From Cytophagales bacterium (GTDB lineage Bacteria > Bacteroidota > Bacteroidia > Cytophagales > Cyclobacteriaceae), in contig JAJCYL010000725.1 of the NCBI GenBank assembly GCA_029262955.1, positions 1 through 6,476 of the forward strand: a stretch of DNA of 6,476 nucleotides, written 5' to 3'. The notes under the pieces were generated by a model, which was not told the origin of the DNA, did no database searches, and saw only the letters and a list, made by a program, of their open reading frames with translations. Position 1 is the first letter of the stretch. Each line of letters starts with the position of its first letter. Shown here one piece after another: positions 6,216 through 6,476 of this stretch. The position numbers were made by a program, and so were the translations under genes.

Positions 6216-6387
6216 TGGTTTTAGGTTAGAGACACTAATTTAAATAATTAATACCCCTAAGCTAACAACCAATCATTTTCAATACTTCTGATATTTTAGT
6301 CTGAATAATAACAACTACTTCGATTTTTCTGCAAAGGGTTCAAAAGGACTCGGATGATTGGTAGTTTTTTCGGCAATAATCAAAACG

Positions 6388-6476
6388 CTATTTGGCCCAG
6401 TAGTCAACGACCAAAACCTTGTCTAAATGTGGGGTGAGTAACTCTCCAAATTCTTTGTGTTTGGGATGAGGGTGAT
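6388..6476 (-). CDS. 3' end of an unrecognised gene (runs off right edge)
   Basis: The minus strand is open from the window edge to a TAG at 6390-6388, giving 28 C-terminal residues. They start H-P-H-P-K-H-K-E-F-G-E-L-L and end D-K-V-L-V-V-D-Y-W-A-K. The alternation of charged and hydrophobic residues looks like genuine protein, but I cannot assign a family. A second minus-strand frame (about 6422-6315) continues past the stop with protein-like composition, so a frameshift near 6388 or a longer native C-terminus is possible. The stop lies 172 nt upstream of the molybdoenzyme start, too far to assume co-transcription. Confidence 0.45.
   Translation of the reverse strand, partial: HPHPKHKEFGELLTPHLDKVLVVDYWAK

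Noticed and set aside
6216..6314. Promoter for the five-gene operon
   Set aside because: The stretch is AT-rich and must lead into the operon, but I found no -33/-7 pair with acceptable match and spacing. TAGCTTAG (about 6262-6255) resembles TAnnTTTG but lacks an upstream partner.
1..6476. RNA genes, CRISPR arrays, insertion sequences or defence genes
   Set aside because: I saw no tRNA or rRNA-like sequence, no regularly spaced direct repeats, and no transposase or terminal inverted repeats. Coding sequence fills most of the window.

Overview
The window looks like a chromosomal piece of a member of the Bacteroidota, probably a marine or environmental Cytophagales-like lineage. This is inferred from moderate to low GC by eye, almost no Shine-Dalgarno signals, A-rich leaders in front of start codons, many short lipoprotein signals, and a DUF1080 protein with a cysteine-containing tail of a kind I associate with that phylum. 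Every gene I can support is on the minus strand, so transcription runs from right to left.

From the right: bases 6388-6476 hold the 3' end of an unrecognised gene. After about 170 bases without a confident gene comes a compact five-gene block (6215 down to 635). In order of transcription it encodes a Tat-exported molybdopterin oxidoreductase, a RidA-family lipoprotein, a DUF1080 (3-keto-disaccharide hydrolase-like) lipoprotein, a secreted NTF2-like/DUF4440 protein, and an N-acyl-D-amino-acid deacylase-like amidohydrolase lipoprotein. The junctions are 15 nt, 3 nt, a TAATG overlap and an ATAA overlap, so this is almost certainly one transcription unit. An imperfect hairpin spans the last stop codon.

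Left of the block, bases 563-603 are rich in dyad symmetry and carry a plausible promoter. It would serve a 35-residue lysine-rich protein (539-432), followed closely by the N-terminal part of a MOSC-domain protein (396 to the left edge), which probably starts at TTG.

The striking feature is that all five operon products carry export signals, including a RidA protein, a family normally found in the cytosol. My inference is a cell-envelope oxidation and hydrolysis pathway. The molybdoenzyme would oxidise a substrate, RidA would handle a reactive imine or enol product, the DUF1080 protein would bind or cleave a sugar, and the amidohydrolase would remove an acyl group, possibly from a D-amino acid conjugate. 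The substrate cannot be read from the sequence. The MOSC protein adds a second possible link to molybdenum cofactor chemistry, but it lies in a separate unit.
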